A stretch of DNA of 64,000 bases from Alphaproteobacteria bacterium (GTDB lineage: Bacteria; Pseudomonadota; Alphaproteobacteria; Rhizobiales; Devosiaceae): the NCBI GenBank assembly GCA_018818925.1, contig JAHJQZ010000090.1, positions 97,025 through 161,024 of the forward strand, written 5' to 3'. Every line of letters starts with the position of its first letter. Within the stretch, counting starts at the first letter, position 1. This document shows positions 7,982 to 17,561 of this stretch, piece by piece. The position numbers were made by a program, and so were the translations under genes. The notes below the pieces were generated by a model. It ran no database searches and was not told the DNA's origin. It was given only the letters and a program-made list of their open reading frames with translations.

Positions 7982-9004
7982 TCAGCGCCAGCGCTTGGAC
8001 GCATAGGCGCCCTTGGTCTCGCCGCGCCCCTCGGTCAGGGCAACCAGATTGGCGAGATCGGGATCGCGCCCGGCAAGGATGTTGTCGACGGCGTGCCGGT
8101 AGGCGGCCACCACTTCGCGCACATAGGCGCGGCTGCGCTGCCGCCCCTCGATCTTCAATGCCGTCACCCCGGCTTCGATCAGTTCGGGCAACAGGTTGGC
8201 GATGTTGAGCGTGTTGGGCTCGTCGAAGGCGTAATAGGGCTCGGTATGGGCACTGTTCCAGTAGCGGCCCTTGCAGATCGTCGGATAGCCCGCCTTCTCG
8301 TTGGGCCCGACGCAGTCGATGGTGATGTCGCCGAGCACGCTCGACATCGAGCCGTCCGGCCCTTCCTCGTAGCGGACATGGCTCGGGGGCGAGCACATGC
8401 CGTCCATATTGGTCGACACGCCGGTGACATAGCTGGTCAACGCGCAGCGCCCCTCGGCCATCATGCCGACATTGCCGAAGATGAAGCTTTCGAGCTCGCA
8501 GTCGATCTCGGACTTGAGCTTCCTGATTTCGGCGATGGTCAGGATACGCGGCAGCACCACGCGCTTGACGTTGAAATGCTCGGTATAGAACCGGATCGCC
8601 TCGGGCGAGGCCGCCCCCGCCTGCACCGACAGGTGCAGACGCAAGTCCGGGTGTTTCTCGGCCGCATAAGCGGCAACGCCGATATCGGCGATGATGGCGG
8701 CATCGGCCCCGGCCTCGGCGGCGATGTCGATGGTCTCGGTCCAGTCCTTGAGATCGTCGCCCGGCGGGAAGGTGTTTGTCGCCATCAGCACCTTGGCGCC
8801 GTGCGCGTGGGCGTAGTCCACGCCTTCGAGGAACTCGTCGGGCAGGAAGTTGAGGCCGGGGAAGTTCCTGACGTTCGAGCGCCGCGCCAGCCCGCAATAG
8901 ACGGCGTCGGCCCCGGCATCGACCGCCGTCCTCAGCGCCGCCGGCGTGCCGGCCGGACACAGGAGCTCGGGCCGGTTCGGCCTGTCGGTCGCCGCCTTAG
9001 CCAT
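7982..9004 (-). CDS. ubiU: UbiU, oxygen-independent ubiquinone hydroxylation factor
   Basis: A 340-residue U32-family protein and partner of UbiV. The N-terminal TIM-barrel signature (ELLCPAGTPAALRTAVDAGA) and the segment EGRC...GMCSPPSHVRY are typical of UbiU. Candidate 4Fe-4S ligands are Cys187, Cys204, Cys231 and Cys244. The cysteine that sits seven residues before the GRC cysteine in E. coli UbiU appears to be Gly here (FGNVGMMAEGRC), so cluster ligation may differ. The start is the ATG at 9004, overlapping the end of ubiT by eight bases, which implies translational coupling. Confidence 0.92.
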   Translation of the reverse strand: MAKAATDRPNRPELLCPAGTPAALRTAVDAGADAVYCGLARRSNVRNFPGLNFLPDEFLEGVDYAHAHGAKVLMATNTFPPGDDLKDWTETIDIAAEAGADAAIIADIGVAAYAAEKHPDLRLHLSVQAGAASPEAIRFYTEHFNVKRVVLPRILTIAEIRKLKSEIDCELESFIFGNVGMMAEGRCALTSYVTGVSTNMDGMCSPPSHVRYEEGPDGSMSSVLGDITIDCVGPNEKAGYPTICKGRYWNSAHTEPYYAFDEPNTLNIANLLPELIEAGVTALKIEGRQRSRAYVREVVAAYRHAVDNILAGRDPDLANLVALTEGRGETKGAYASKRWR

Positions 9005-9485
9005 GCGCCAGCCTCTCGCCGCGATGCCGCATGAAGCTGAGGAACACCGCGCCCGGCGGCCCGAACAGCTCCGCCACGTCCGTGGCAATCGAGCCGTCGA
9101 CATCGTCGAGCGCGTTGCGCAAGGCCACCACCACTTCGAGGTCCCCCGTCACCTTGACGTCGCGCGAAAAGAACAGCGCATCGCCGTCGAGCTGGGTGTC
9201 GAGCATCTTGAACAGCCCGGCAAACGTGCCGCGGATCTGGGCGTCGGCCGCCGGGGAATTGCCACGGCGGTAGGCCCGCATGTCCGGCGTCACGTTGTCC
9301 GGCAACATGCGCACCACGAAGGGCATGTCGACAGGATCAATGAGGATGGCCTTTTTCGAGGCTTCGCCCATTCGCGCGAACAGGCGCGGCCGCTGGCGGT
9401 GGATATTCGAAACGATCCGGTCGAGCGCCGCCTGCAGGACGAAAAGGGGCACGGTTCTGAGGACGAGTGGCAGAAATGTGGGCAC
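8997..9485 (-). CDS. ubiT: UbiT, SCP2-fold lipid-binding accessory protein
   Basis: A 162-residue SCP2 (sterol carrier) family protein that binds prenyl quinone intermediates and works with UbiU and UbiV in O2-independent ubiquinone synthesis. The hydrophobic N-terminus (FLPLVLRTVPLFVLQAAL) and the SCP2 core around residues 75-145 (RGTFAGLFKMLDTQ, KVTGDLEVVVALRNALDD) fit. The start is GTG at 9485, with GGAGGAG six bases upstream. It is the first gene of ubiTUV and lies 46 bases after the NAD(P)HX repair gene. An FNR-like site sits 72-85 bases upstream. Confidence 0.88.
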   Translation of the reverse strand: MPTFLPLVLRTVPLFVLQAALDRIVSNIHRQRPRLFARMGEASKKAILIDPVDMPFVVRMLPDNVTPDMRAYRRGNSPAADAQIRGTFAGLFKMLDTQLDGDALFFSRDVKVTGDLEVVVALRNALDDVDGSIATDVAELFGPPGAVFLSFMRHRGERLAHG

Positions 9486-9531
9486 AGCGTCTCCTCCGGG
9501 TCAGGCCCGCACGGCCTCCCGGCCTTCCCGC

Positions 9532-11085
9532 CTAGCACCCGCTGCCGCCATGCCCCTTGATCGATGTCAAATGCGCAAGGCTCTCCCCAGTCCCGGCCAG
9601 CGACCCAAGCACCTTCGGCAAGAGCCCCGGCAGGTCCTCGGCGATCAGCCCCGGGCCGCCGAATTCCGCCGCTGCCGCGCCGTGCAGCCACGCCCCGGCG
9701 GAAGCGGCGCCGAACCCGTCCATGCCCTGGGCCAGCAAGCCGCCGATGATGCCGGTCAGCACGTCGCCCGAGCCGGCCGTGGCGAGACTGGGCGGCGCAT
9801 TGGTGTTGATCGCCGCCCGCCCGTCCGGCGCAGCGATCACCGTATCTGGCCCCTTGAGCAGCACCACCGCGCCGGTCGCTTTCGCCGCCACCCGCGCCCG
9901 GGCGAGCTTGTCGCCGTCAATGCCGGGAAAAAGCCGGGCGAACTCGCCCTCGTGCGGGGTCAGCACCACCCCCCGCTGCGGCTTCGCCCTGATGGCGTCG
10001 CCGATCGGGGAAGCATCGCCGGCAAAACTCGTCAGCGCATCGGCATCGAGCACCGTCGCGGCGCCCGAAGCGAGCCCGGCCAGCACCATTTGCCGCGTCA
10101 CCGGCCCGATGCCCGCCGCCGGCCCGATCACCAGGGCGTTGAGCCGTTTGTCCGCCAGCAATTCGCGCAGTTTTTCGGCATCCGCCACCTCGCGCAGCAT
10201 CACCGCCGTGACATGGGCCGCCTGCACCATCAGCGCCGCCCGCGTTCCGGCGAGCGATACCAGGCCCGCCCCGGCCCTCAGCGCCGCCATCGCCGCCAGC
10301 CGCGCCGCACCGCCATGCAGTTCGTCGCCCGACACCACGACGCAATGGCCGCGCCCGTATTTGTGCCCCGCCGGAACGGTTTCGGGCAGTGTCCATCGGC
10401 CCGGAGCATTTTCATGTGTTTGTGGAGTTATTATCTCCAACACGCTGTCTGGAATTCCGATATTGGCGAGGACAACCGCGCCGCAAAGCGTCCGCCCCGG
10501 CTCCAGCACATGTCCTGGCTTCTTGCGGAAAAACGTCACGGTCAGCTCTGCCCGCGCCGCCGCGCCGCGCACCTCGCCGGTCGCGCCGTCGAGCCCGCTC
10601 GGCGTATCGACCGAAACGATCGGCACCGCCACCGCCGCCATGGCGCCGATCAGCTCGGCCAGCGGCCCGGTGACATCGCGGTCGAGCCCGGCGCCGAGCA
10701 GCGCGTCGACGATCAGTTCGGCCGTCTCGAGCAATGCCGGTTCGGCCGGTTCGGCAATGCCCTGCCAGCGCCCGGCATTGGCCGCCGCGTCGCCCTTCAG
10801 CCGCGCCGTCTCGCCGAAAAGGCCAAGCCGCACCGGCCAGCCGGCTTCGTGCAGCCGCCGCGCCACGACGAAACCGTCGCCGCCATTGTTGCCCGGCCCG
10901 CACAGGACGAGCGTGCGCCGGGGCGAAAACCGTGCCTTGATCGCTTCGGCGACGGCTCGCCCGGCATTTTCCATCAGCGTCAGCGACGCCACGCCGGCTT
11001 CGACCGCCAGAGCGTCGGCGCGGCCCATTTCGGCGGGGGTCAGGAGTTCGGACAATCGGGACATGGCTTCATTCCGTTCGGGCAT
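9532..11085 (-). CDS. nnr: Bifunctional NAD(P)HX epimerase / ADP-dependent dehydratase
   Basis: About 517 residues. The N-terminal YjeF_N domain (residues ~10-215, with [16 protein letters not shown]) epimerises hydrated NAD(P)H. The C-terminal ribokinase-like domain (residues ~225-510, with the signature [20 protein letters not shown]) dehydrates it, restoring NAD(P)H. The start is taken as ATG 11085 ([11 protein letters not shown]) because GAGG lies eight bases upstream; ATG 11064 (MSRLSELL) is a reasonable alternative. It begins just downstream of the tig terminator. E. coli has the same two-domain fusion. Confidence 0.93.
   Translation of the reverse strand: MPERNEAMSRLSELLTPAEMGRADALAVEAGVASLTLMENAGRAVAEAIKARFSPRRTLVLCGPGNNGGDGFVVARRLHEAGWPVRLGLFGETARLKGDAAANAGRWQGIAEPAEPALLETAELIVDALLGAGLDRDVTGPLAELIGAMAAVAVPIVSVDTPSGLDGATGEVRGAAARAELTVTFFRKKPGHVLEPGRTLCGAVVLANIGIPDSVLEIITPQTHENAPGRWTLPETVPAGHKYGRGHCVVVSGDELHGGAARLAAMAALRAGAGLVSLAGTRAALMVQAAHVTAVMLREVADAEKLRELLADKRLNALVIGPAAGIGPVTRQMVLAGLASGAATVLDADALTSFAGDASPIGDAIRAKPQRGVVLTPHEGEFARLFPGIDGDKLARARVAAKATGAVVLLKGPDTVIAAPDGRAAINTNAPPSLATAGSGDVLTGIIGGLLAQGMDGFGAASAGAWLHGAAAAEFGGPGLIAEDLPGLLPKVLGSLAGTGESLAHLTSIKGHGGSGC
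9557..9570 (-). promoter_or_regulatory. FNR/FnrL-type binding site upstream of ubiTUV
   Basis: The palindrome TTGATCGATGTCAA (minus strand TTGACATCGATCAA) differs from the FNR consensus TTGAT-N4-ATCAA by one base. It lies inside the 3' end of the NAD(P)HX repair gene. If centred at -41.5, transcription would start near 9522; a TAGGCG hexamer falls at the matching -12 position, 37 bases before the ubiT GTG. Low-oxygen induction of ubiTUV is the inference. Confidence 0.55.
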
Positions 11086-11107
11086 ATCCTGAACCTCGGC
11101 CCCGAAA

Positions 11108-11136
11108 AGAAAAAGGCCCCGCGCTTTGCGAGGCCT
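11108..11136 (-). terminator. Intrinsic terminator after tig
   Basis: On the minus strand AGGCCTCGC, a short loop and GCGGGGCCT are followed by TTTTTC. It lies 36 bases after the tig stop codon and separates tig from the downstream NAD(P)HX repair gene. Confidence 0.8.
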
Positions 11137-11171
11137 CATTCTGACTAACGTTTGGTTGCTGATGGCATCGC

Positions 11172-12560
11172 CTAGTGGTGATGCTCTTCCGGCACCTCGT
11201 GCTCGGCCTCGTCCTGTTCGATGAGCTTGGCCAGTTCGGCCCGCGTCATCTTCTTTTCGGTCTTGTCGGCCAGTTCGATGATGAAATCGACGACCTTGTT
11301 CTCGAATACCGGGGCCCTGAGGCTCGCCAGCGCTTGCGGATTCTTGCGATAATAGTCGTAGACCTGCTGTTCCTGGCCGGGGAAGCGGCGGATTTCGGCG
11401 ACCAGCGCCTGCTGGTGCTCTTCCTCGCTCACCTGGATTTCGTTGCGATTGCCGATCTCGGCAATCACCAGGCCGAGCTTGACGCGCCGTTCGGCGATGC
11501 GCCGGTACTGCGCCCTCGCCTCTTCCTCGGTCGTGCCCTCGTCCTCGAACGAGCGCCCGTGATGCTCGATCTCGTGCGTCACCCGCTGCCAGATGCCGCT
11601 GAACTCGGCTTCGACCAGCCGGCCAGGCACTTCGGTCGTGTGGCCATCGTCGAGCGCGTCGAGCACCTGGCGCTTGACGCGCTGGCGCGCCATCTGCTCG
11701 TGCGCCTGCTCCATCTGGCGGCGGACTTCGGTCTTGAGCTGCTCGAGATTTTCAAGACCCAACGCCTGCGCGAAGGCGTCGTTGAGCACGGCATCGCCCT
11801 TGGGGCCGTCGATATGCAGGACCTCGACCTCGAACACCGCGTTCTTGCCCGCCAGCTCGGCGCTGCCGTAGTCCTTGGGGAAGGTCACCTTGACCTGCCT
11901 GGGTTCGCCGACCTTCATGCCGACGAGCTGGTCCTCGAAGCCCGGAATGTATTCCCCGGCGCCTACGGTCAGGTGGGCATGGTCGGACGAACCGCCCTCG
12001 AAGGGCTCGCCGTCGATCTTGCCGACGAACTTGAGGCCGAGCTTGTCGCCCTGCGCCACCACGCCGTCCTCGCCTTTGCGCTCGAACTCGCGGTTGTTGA
12101 GGAAGACGCGGTTGACTTCCTTGTCCACCTCTTCGGCGGCGACCTCGACGACCGGCTGCTCGATTTTGATCGACTTGAAGTCCATCGGTTCGATCTTGGG
12201 CAGCACCTCGTAGACGACCTCGAAGGTCAGGTCGGCGGTGCCGTCGAGCACCTGGTTGATGACCGTCTGGTCGTCCGGCAGGTCGATTTCGGGCTGGGCA
12301 GCAGCACGTTCGGCGCGCTCGGTCAGGCTTTCCTGGATCGTCGCGTTGATCGTGTCCTGCATCGCCTCGGACATCACCGAACGGCCATACACCTTCTTGA
12401 GGTGGGCGACCGGCACCTTGCCGGGGCGAAAGCCCTTGATATTGGCGCGGTCCTTGAGATCATTGAGGCGCTCGTCACGCTTGGCCACCAGGTCGGCGGC
12501 GGGAATGATCACGCTCAGCTTGCGCCGCAATCCTTCATTGAGGGTTTCTGTCACCTGCAT
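11172..12560 (-). CDS. tig: Trigger factor, ribosome-associated chaperone
   Basis: A 462-residue folding chaperone at the ribosome exit tunnel with peptidyl-prolyl isomerase activity. The N-terminal ribosome-binding signature is present as GFRPGKVP (residues ~45-52), followed by the FKBP-type domain (residues ~160-245, [20 protein letters not shown]) and the helical C-terminal arms. The His-rich tail (EVPEEHHH) is notable. The start is ATG 12560 ([11 protein letters not shown]); the longer in-frame extension has no similarity. It stands upstream of a terminator and downstream of tRNA-Leu. Confidence 0.97.
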   Translation of the reverse strand: MQVTETLNEGLRRKLSVIIPAADLVAKRDERLNDLKDRANIKGFRPGKVPVAHLKKVYGRSVMSEAMQDTINATIQESLTERAERAAAQPEIDLPDDQTVINQVLDGTADLTFEVVYEVLPKIEPMDFKSIKIEQPVVEVAAEEVDKEVNRVFLNNREFERKGEDGVVAQGDKLGLKFVGKIDGEPFEGGSSDHAHLTVGAGEYIPGFEDQLVGMKVGEPRQVKVTFPKDYGSAELAGKNAVFEVEVLHIDGPKGDAVLNDAFAQALGLENLEQLKTEVRRQMEQAHEQMARQRVKRQVLDALDDGHTTEVPGRLVEAEFSGIWQRVTHEIEHHGRSFEDEGTTEEEARAQYRRIAERRVKLGLVIAEIGNRNEIQVSEEEHQQALVAEIRRFPGQEQQVYDYYRKNPQALASLRAPVFENKVVDFIIELADKTEKKMTRAELAKLIEQDEAEHEVPEEHHH

Positions 12561-12672
12561 CGGGACGTCCTGTTCTTCGTAAAGCACCGCGCGACAGCGA
12601 GAAAAACGATTCCGCAAAGCACGGTGCGATCTGTTGAGTTACTCGTAAGACCGGCCCGGGAAGCTTTAGGGC

Positions 12673-12757
12673 TGGTGCGGGTGAAGGGACTTGAACCCCC
12701 ACGCCTTGCGGCACAAGAACCTAAATCTTGCGTGTCTACCAGTTTCACCACACCCGC
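12673..12757 (-). tRNA. tRNA-Leu (anticodon TAG), CCA encoded
   Basis: The minus strand folds as a class II tRNA. The acceptor stem GCGGGTG pairs with CACCCGC, followed by discriminator A and an encoded CCA. The anticodon arm CAAGA-TTTAGGT-TCTTG places TAG at 34-36 (reads CUA, and CUN by wobble). A long variable arm (TGCCGCAAGGCG) and the T-loop GGTTCAAGTCC are present. The body is 82 bases plus CCA. Confidence 0.95.
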
Positions 12758-12788
12758 AAGGCGCCTGCCCGGAGCCATGCTGGCGGGG

Positions 12789-12817
12789 GAAATAGCCGAG
12801 ATTGGCTGGGCAGTCAA
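12789..12817 (-). promoter_or_regulatory. Sigma-70-type promoter of tRNA-Leu
   Basis: The minus strand has TTGACT (12817-12812), a 17-base spacer and TATTTC (12794-12789), placing the start about 25 bases before the tRNA 5' end. Spacing and position fit a housekeeping promoter. Confidence 0.55.
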
Positions 12818-13126
12818 AGGGAATGCGCCCGGATTTGCCGGGCTGACACCCAGCATCCGGTCCGCGGCGTGCCCGGCGGACACAATCGGCGCTGAACGGC
12901 GCCCGTCACGCCCGGCGCCGTCGGCCCCGACCAGACCTTCTTCAAGGTCCAGCGCCCAATTTCGCGCCGCACGGCTCATTTCGCGCCCGTTCGGAGCAAG
13001 CAAGCGCCCATTTCTAGATCGTCGCGCCTATTTTTTCATCAACGCGGCACTTGCGGACACGAGCCGGCCCGGATACAATGCCGCTAAACCTTTATAAGAA
13101 ATACGGTTTTTGTGCAGGCCCATGCG

Positions 13127-13527
<401 letters not shown>

Positions 13528-13603
13528 TTCACCCGCCTCAGACAGTGCCTTCGCCGCTGCCCGAACCCGTTAGAAATCCACAGCAGAACCGAGGAATGAC
13601 TAA

Positions 13604-15013
13604 ATGAGCTCTGCAGACGATATCCTGAAAAAAATCAAGGACGAGAACATCCGTTTCGTCGACCTGCGCTTCACCGATCCGCGCGGCAAGCTGCAGCATG
13701 TCACGATGACGGAAGACTCCATGGACGCCGACGCCTTCGAGGAAGGCATCATGTTCGACGGGTCCTCGATTGCCGGCTGGAAGGCCATCAACGAGTCCGA
13801 CATGGTCCTGATGCCCGACCCGCAGAGCGCCTATGTCGATCCGTTCTTCGGCCAGGCGACACTCGCCATCAATTGCGACATTCTCGAGCCGCTGACCTAC
13901 CAGCCCTATAACCGCGATCCGCGCACCACCGCCAAGAAGGCGGAAGGCTATGTCAAATCCTCCGGCATCGGCGACAGCGTCTATTTCGGTCCCGAGCCCG
14001 AATTCTTCATCTTCGACGACGTGAAATACGCGGCCACGCCCTACAATACCGGCTTCAAGGTCGATCACTTCGAGCTGCCGACCAACAACGACGCCGACTA
14101 CGAAGCCGGAAACTCGGGCTACCATATCGGCCTCAAGAAGGGCTATTTCCCGGTTCCGCCGCTCGACAGCGCCCAGGACATCCGCGGCGAAATGCTTGCC
14201 ACCATGGGCGAGATGGGCGTGCTGATCGAAAAGCACCACCACGAGGTCGCCTCGTCCCAGCACGAACTCGGCATCAAGTTCCAGCCGATCATCCAGGCCG
14301 CCGACAGCGTCCAGATCTACAAATACGTGGTTCAGCAGGTCGCCAATGCCTATGGCAAGACCGCGACCTTCATGCCGAAGCCCGTCTATGGCGACAATGG
14401 GTCGGGCATGCATTGCCACCAGTCGATCTGGAAGGACGGCAAGCCGCTCTTCGCCGGCGACGAGTATGCCGGCCTCAGCACCGATGCGCTCTACTATATC
14501 GGCGGCATCATCAAGCACGCCAAGGCCATCAACGCCTTCACCAACCCGACGACCAATTCCTACAAGCGCCTGGTTCCGGGCTTCGAGGCGCCGGTGCTCC
14601 TGGCCTATTCGGCTCGCAACCGTTCGGCTTCGTGTCGCATTCCGTTCGGCCAGTCGCCCAAGGCCAAGCGCGTCGAAATCCGTTTCCCCGACCCGCTCGC
14701 CAATCCGTATCTCGCCTTCGCGGCGATGCTGATGGCCGGCGTCGACGGCATCAAGAACAAGATCCATCCCGGCGATCCGATGGACAAGGACCTTTACGAT
14801 CTGCCGCCGGAAGAGCTCAAGGAAATCCCGACCGTCTGCGGTTCGCTGCGCGAAGCGCTTGCAAGCCTTGACGCCGACCGCGACTTCCTCAAGGCCGGCG
14901 GCGTGTTCGACGACGACCAGATCGACAGCTACATCGATTTGAAGATGGAAGAGGTCATCAAGTTCGAGCACACCCCGCATCCGGTCGAATACGAGATGTA
15001 CTATTCGGCCTGA
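13604..15013 (+). CDS. glnA: Glutamine synthetase type I
   Basis: A 469-residue GSI, which makes glutamine from glutamate, ammonia and ATP as a dodecamer. The signature [10 protein letters not shown] lies near residue 46, the ATP-binding [19 protein letters not shown] near residue 255, and the adenylylation tyrosine is in [10 protein letters not shown] (about residue 398), the target of GlnE. It is downstream of glnB, the usual arrangement in rhizobia, and is followed by a strong GC-rich hairpin. Confidence 0.98.
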   Translation: MSSADDILKKIKDENIRFVDLRFTDPRGKLQHVTMTEDSMDADAFEEGIMFDGSSIAGWKAINESDMVLMPDPQSAYVDPFFGQATLAINCDILEPLTYQPYNRDPRTTAKKAEGYVKSSGIGDSVYFGPEPEFFIFDDVKYAATPYNTGFKVDHFELPTNNDADYEAGNSGYHIGLKKGYFPVPPLDSAQDIRGEMLATMGEMGVLIEKHHHEVASSQHELGIKFQPIIQAADSVQIYKYVVQQVANAYGKTATFMPKPVYGDNGSGMHCHQSIWKDGKPLFAGDEYAGLSTDALYYIGGIIKHAKAINAFTNPTTNSYKRLVPGFEAPVLLAYSARNRSASCRIPFGQSPKAKRVEIRFPDPLANPYLAFAAMLMAGVDGIKNKIHPGDPMDKDLYDLPPEELKEIPTVCGSLREALASLDADRDFLKAGGVFDDDQIDSYIDLKMEEVIKFEHTPHPVEYEMYYSA

Positions 15014-15054
15014 CCACCCGGACAACCGGGCGACAATCCTCCTCCCAGCACTTC

Positions 15055-15082
15055 AAAAGGGGCCCCGCGGGGCCCCTTCTTT
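15055..15082 (+). terminator. Intrinsic terminator after glnA
   Basis: GGGGCCCC-GC-GGGGCCCC followed by TTCTTTTG lies 42 bases after the glnA stop. The AAAAGG on the other side could also end the convergent PilZ transcript, so it may work in both directions. Confidence 0.85.
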
Positions 15083-15098
15083 TGTCCTTTCGGACCGC

Positions 15099-15734
15099 CT
15101 ACGCGCGCTTGTGCGGCGGCAGCCAGCTCATCCACTGCCTGAGGCAGTCCGGATCCTGCTCGTCGTCGAACTGCATGGCAAAGCCTGTTTCGAGCTGGCG
15201 GACGACCGTGCCGACCACGCAGCCGAGCGCCAGCCGCGTGCCGGGCTTGAGTTCGATCTCGGCGGAAATGGCGGCGCCCGTCACCGAAGCGTCGATAATG
15301 AAGCAGTTCTCGACGTGACCATTGGCGAGGATGATGACCGGCTTCATGTTCGGCATGGGCATGCGCCTGCCGCTCCTGAGATCGGGAACCTTTTCCTCGA
15401 CGTGATTGCGGACCCACAGGATCCGGTTGGCGAACACCTCGCGCGCCTTGGGCGTCAGTTGCAGGCTGATGCCGAACGAGCGGTCGCCGACGGTGCAGAC
15501 GCGGCCGGCCACCAGTTCAAAATGCTCGATCCAGGCCTTGACCCGTTCGCCGACCTCGCCGCAAACGGGTGCCTCGACGATCAGCTTGTCCGGAGAAATA
15601 CGATGGGTGCGGCAGGAAAAGACGCGCGGCGAGCCGTCCTGGCGCGCAGCACGTTCGAGCGAGTAACGCCCGGGCAGATGCCCTTCGAAACATGCGTCCT
15701 CGACATCGGTCGGGCGGGCCGACGCCACATTCAT
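15099..15734 (-). CDS. Two-domain PilZ protein (copy 1)
   Basis: A 211-residue protein with an N-terminal PilZ-like domain (residues ~14-105, FEGHLPGRYSLERAA) and a C-terminal PilZ domain (residues ~115-200). The C-terminal domain contains IIDASVTGAAIS, which fits the DxSxxG c-di-GMP-binding motif. It is cytoplasmic and probably a c-di-GMP effector. It is a clear paralogue of the next upstream gene, which it follows in tandem with a 116-base gap. Target process unknown. Confidence 0.8.
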   Translation of the reverse strand: MNVASARPTDVEDACFEGHLPGRYSLERAARQDGSPRVFSCRTHRISPDKLIVEAPVCGEVGERVKAWIEHFELVAGRVCTVGDRSFGISLQLTPKAREVFANRILWVRNHVEEKVPDLRSGRRMPMPNMKPVIILANGHVENCFIIDASVTGAAISAEIELKPGTRLALGCVVGTVVRQLETGFAMQFDDEQDPDCLRQWMSWLPPHKRA

Positions 15735-15850
15735 GCCGTTCTCCTGTTTCCCGGCCGCTTTCCGGCCAAGCGGTTAGTCGTCCTTTTCCCTTCGGTGGCG
15801 AGCAGCGGCACGCCCGGCTCCGGCGTCGTCGCAGCAGGCGTCGCGGCGTT

Positions 15851-16525
15851 TCAGAGGAACGAACTCAACGATCGTTCATCGGCGCGTTCATAGGGCACCC
15901 AGCCGAGCACCTTGCGCAATGTCTCGGGCGCCTGTTCCTCGTCGAATTTCATGGCAAAGCCGGTCTCGATCTCGCGCACCACCTTGCCGACAATGCACCC
16001 GAGCGCCAGACGCGTGCCCGGCTTCACATCGAGATCGGCCGAAATCGCAGCACCCGAGGACGACGCATCGATGATGAAGCAGTCGTGAACATGGCCGTTG
16101 CCCAGAATGACGACCGGCTTGAGATTGGGCATCGGAATGCGCTTTCCGGCACGCAGGTCGGGCAGGCCTTCCTGGATGTGCCGACGCACCCAGGTGATCT
16201 TGCTGGCAAATTTCTTGCGGGCCTTGGGCAGCATGTGAAAGCGGATTCTGAACATGCGGTCGCCGGTTTCGCAGATCGTACCGGATAGCAGATCGAAATG
16301 CTCGATCCAGGCCTTGACCCGTTCGCCGACCATACCGCAAACCGGCCCCTCGACGATCATGTGATCTGTGGCGACCTTTCGGGCACGGCAGGAAAACACG
16401 CGCGGCGTGCCGTCGGCTCGCGCCGCCTGTTCGAGCGAGTAGCGGCCCGGCAAAATACCTTCGAAGCATGCCTCGTCGGTCTCGGGCTGGCGGTGTTCAG
16501 CCGCCTCATCAAGCGCTACGCTCAC
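15851..16525 (-). CDS. Two-domain PilZ protein (copy 2)
   Basis: A 224-residue paralogue of the gene at 15099-15734. It shares long identical stretches, such as GERVKAWIEHF and the C-terminal PilZ motif IIDASSSGAAIS (DxSxxG). The start is placed at GTG 16525 (VSVALDEAAEHRQ) because GGAGG lies just upstream and the N-terminus then matches copy 1 in length; an upstream in-frame start at 16585 is less likely. It presumably binds c-di-GMP. The tandem copies suggest a local duplication followed by divergence. Confidence 0.8.
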   Translation of the reverse strand: MSVALDEAAEHRQPETDEACFEGILPGRYSLEQAARADGTPRVFSCRARKVATDHMIVEGPVCGMVGERVKAWIEHFDLLSGTICETGDRMFRIRFHMLPKARKKFASKITWVRRHIQEGLPDLRAGKRIPMPNLKPVVILGNGHVHDCFIIDASSSGAAISADLDVKPGTRLALGCIVGKVVREIETGFAMKFDEEQAPETLRKVLGWVPYERADERSLSSFL

Positions 16526-16589
16526 CTCGCCTCCCAATCCAGAACGGCCACGCCGGTGGCGCGGCTCCGAAGCGTCCGGCCGCACCCGG

Positions 16590-16690
16590 AGCGACGCGCG
16601 TTCAAGCTGAACCGCTTCGCCGCCCTATCCCCTTGTGGTCGCATCGTTTTGCGCAAAACCGGTTGCCATTTCTGCGAATGAGGCTCCAAC
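16590..16690. repeat. Dispersed intergenic repeat, family A, copy 1
   Basis: Contains GAGCGACGCGCGTTCAAG, GAACCGC, TGTGGTCGCATCG and AAAACCGGTTGCCATTTCTG in the same order as the element at 42972-43124. It resembles the GCGCAAAACCGGTTTCCACTT-type intergenic repeats scattered through Hyphomicrobiales genomes. No protein is encoded. It lies in the 530-base gap between copy 2 of the PilZ gene and the Gly-rich gene. Confidence 0.6.
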
Positions 16691-16696
16691 CGACGA

Positions 16697-16867
16697 TCAA
16701 ACCAGATAGAAGGTTGCGGCCAACGCCGCCGCGGCCAACGGCCGGGGCACCTCCAGATGGGCAAGCCGGTACGCAAAACTACCAAATCCGGCTTGCAGCC
16801 ACTCTGAGACACAAGCAGCCCAATGCCGTCTCCGGTACTCGAAACGTGTCCGTTGGGCGAGCTGCAT
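16697..16867 (-). CDS. Possible 56-residue small protein
   Basis: The frame starts MQLAQRTRFEYRRRHWAACV and ends ALAATFYLV. The N-terminus is Arg-rich, with an Ala/Leu-rich segment near the C-terminus that might be a short membrane or amphipathic helix. GGAG lies six bases before the ATG at 16867. Base composition around it is lower in G+C than the rest of the window. I do not recognise the family, and no clear promoter or terminator of its own is visible, so it may be chance. The rest of the gap holds the family A repeat and the terminator at 16951-16975. Confidence 0.35.
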   Translation of the reverse strand: MQLAQRTRFEYRRRHWAACVSEWLQAGFGSFAYRLAHLEVPRPLAAAALAATFYLV

Positions 16868-16950
16868 ACGGTACTCCAAACACTTCCGTATGTCCTTTTT
16901 CTACCAGTCCGACTTTAAAAAAGTGCTGATGAGAGACGAACCAAAAGTAA

Positions 16951-16975
16951 AGAAAACCCGGACACTTGGCCCGGG
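16951..16975 (-). terminator. Terminator of the Gly-rich protein gene
   Basis: On the minus strand CCCGG, a nine-base loop and CCGGG are followed by TTTTCTTT. It lies 80 bases past the stop at 17055. Confidence 0.6.
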
Positions 16976-17054
16976 CTCCCGATTTGGCACAATCCGGCGG
17001 ATCGCACGGTGTCACTCGCGCCGCCGTCCCTGCGTCCGCTTGACGCTGGCGAAG

Positions 17055-17561
17055 CTAGCGCCACCCGCCCGGGCCGGCACCGAAGCCGCCCGGGAAGCCG
17101 CCCTGGAAGCCGCCTGGGAAACCGCCCTGGAAGCTGCCGGGTCCGAATCCGTTGGCAGGCGGGTTACCAAAACCCGGGCCACCCATCGGCATGAGATTGG
17201 CGATGGCGCCGTTGCATTTGTTCATCTCGAAGCCGTAGCTGCGGCCCAAACGTCGGGCATTGACATGCACCCAGCCATGATGCTCGCCGCCGAAAACGAT
17301 CCAGCGATAGCCCTGGGCGTTGAGCGTATCGCGCATCTGCGTTTCGCTCATGCACACCGGCCTGGGCGGCGGCGCGAAATGCCGGCCGATATAGCCGCCA
17401 TTGCCGAGCGAGAATGAAAAGCTGCTGTTGCCGTTGCCAACCGAAAAGCCGAAGCGAGCGCCGTCGGCGGCTTGCGCCGGCGCCGCCACGGCGAGGCTAA
17501 GGGCAAGCCCGGTGCTGATGAGGAGGATGCGGGTGGCGGCAGAGAAAGGGGCAAGTGTCAT
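17055..17561 (-). CDS. Secreted glycine-rich protein, function unknown
   Basis: 168 residues. A signal peptide (residues 1-31, ending AAPAQA) precedes a Ser/Gly/Phe-rich segment (GFSVGNGNSSFSFSLGNGGY), a central domain of ~60 residues with two cysteines (PVCMSETQ, MNKCNG) and the motif VFGGEHHGWVHV, and a C-terminal tail of GGF repeats (QGGFPGGF twice). The mature protein is probably periplasmic or surface-exposed. The start is ATG 17561 with GGGAG upstream; the longer frame to 17930 overlaps parE. It is divergent from parE with 268 bases between them. Confidence 0.75.
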   Translation of the reverse strand: MTLAPFSAATRILLISTGLALSLAVAAPAQAADGARFGFSVGNGNSSFSFSLGNGGYIGRHFAPPPRPVCMSETQMRDTLNAQGYRWIVFGGEHHGWVHVNARRLGRSYGFEMNKCNGAIANLMPMGGPGFGNPPANGFGPGSFQGGFPGGFQGGFPGGFGAGPGGWR

